This document shows positions 63,637 through 64,000 of a stretch of DNA of 64,000 nt, one piece after another. The translations under genes were made by a program, and so were the position numbers. Every line of letters starts with the position of its first letter. Position 1 is the stretch's first letter. Where the stretch lies: assembly GCF_019915265.1 (NCBI RefSeq), contig NZ_CP082780.1, positions 1,736,001 to 1,800,000 of the forward strand. The letters are read 5' to 3'. The notes beneath the pieces were generated by a model. That model did no database searches. It was not told the origin of the DNA and saw only the letters and a program-made list of their open reading frames with translations. This DNA is from Bacillus aquiflavi (GTDB lineage: Bacteria > Bacillota > Bacilli > Bacillales > Cytobacillaceae).

Positions 63637-64000
63637 AAAATTTTATTTGTCAAGTAATAATATGAAGTTGTTCAATATATTACATAGGTTTTAATACCTA
63701 TATAATAAGAGAATTTTATTTTATACTAAACCGATTATGAACATGAAAAATATTGTTCGAAATTTAGACAAACATTTACAGATTTATTACAGATAATAAT
63801 TTTTTCGACAAAATATATGTTACTCCAAATAAAATAAAGGTTCACAAAATTTTAACATTGTTAAATATTTTTCTAGAAAAATATCTTTTTGTATAGTGTT
63901 TATAGATCGTTAGAATAAAAAAAAAGATAAATATTGTCGAATATACAAATACATAAGAGCTATATATAAGTATAAATATCTTTAGAAAGTGTGATAATAC
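63637..64000 (+). promoter_or_regulatory. AT-rich upstream region of an off-window gene, with two Spo0A boxes
   Basis: No gene seen. TTCGACAA (63804-63811, reverse orientation) and TTGTCGAA (63934-63941) are exact 0A boxes 130 bp apart. The very AT-rich DNA and lack of coding frames suggest the control region of a gene beyond the right edge, possibly one governed by phosphorylated Spo0A. Confidence 0.5.

Noticed and set aside
1-64000. TGA read as Trp throughout (alternative code)
   Set aside because: Several clear genes end at TGA (hen1, trpB), and the lesions in trpB and trpA are TAA, so a recoded TGA would not explain them.

Overview
The window is AT-rich chromosomal DNA of a spore-forming member of the Bacillaceae. 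Supporting evidence: strong Gram-positive Shine-Dalgarno sequences, frequent TTG and GTG starts, a YhcN/YlaJ-type sporulation lipoprotein, an Sda-like kinase inhibitor, Spo0A boxes at the right edge, T-box and cobalamin riboswitches, and many products with Bacillus subtilis relatives (YyaL, YngK, YkuS, YuzL, YkpA). I saw no rRNA, tRNA or CRISPR array, and I do not name a species.

Layout. 1-3.9 kb: an RNA-repair pair (hen1, pnkp), each broken by one lesion. 4-6 kb: small orphan genes, a decayed gene and a DUF2935 gene frameshifted at a 12-base homopolymer. 6-12 kb: yyaL, then nrdA-nrdB on the minus strand behind a cobalamin riboswitch. 12-15 kb: alpha/beta hydrolase and MFS efflux pump. 14.8-21.4 kb: one promoter, two consecutive Trp-specific T-boxes, then trpEDCFBA, in which trpB and trpA each carry an in-frame TAA. 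21.5-28.8 kb: chrA, a DUF6884 gene, mnmH, odhAB. 28.8-31.8 kb: two short unlisted genes, a small gene with two in-frame TGA codons under a CsoR/CstR-type operator, a small flavoprotein, and a complete but decayed 1,500-bp IS256-family element with 8-bp target duplication. 31.9-41.6 kb: acetyltransferase, acyl-CoA ligase, YngK-like hydrolase, a pyruvate-kinase-like protein with an extra N-terminal region, YhcN lipoprotein, paired fluoride channels, a UPF0104 membrane protein. 41.6-46.5 kb: an iron-sulfur/cytochrome b pair under an Fnr-type box and a CsoR/CstR-type box, a GyrI-like protein, a cupredoxin, and a response-regulator-like AraC protein. 46.7-50.6 kb: hutU-hutI-hutG, with hutU frameshifted by an 8-bp tandem duplication. 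50.7-56 kb: a Cys/Ser-tailed protein, YkuS, YuzL, and a sulfur-handling cluster (rhodanese/persulfide-dioxygenase fusion, SulP transporter, carbonic anhydrase) behind two CstR-type operators. 56-59 kb: an ABC-F ATPase, a MarR regulator with a 39-bp palindrome, small membrane proteins. 59-63.5 kb: a sigma-54 activator divergent from pruA-putB, with a clear -24/-12 promoter. The last 500 bp hold a terminator and two Spo0A boxes for a gene outside the window.

Two themes recur. First, ATACC-N6-GGTAT operators at four places suggest a dispersed persulfide- or copper-responsive regulon joining the sulfur cluster, the small flavoprotein gene and possibly an anaerobic electron-transfer pair. Second, an unusual number of genes carry a single lesion in otherwise well-preserved sequence (hen1, pnkp, DUF2935, trpB, trpA, hutU, the TGA gene). 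These could be recent pseudogenes, phase-variable or recoded genes, or assembly errors; raw reads would decide.
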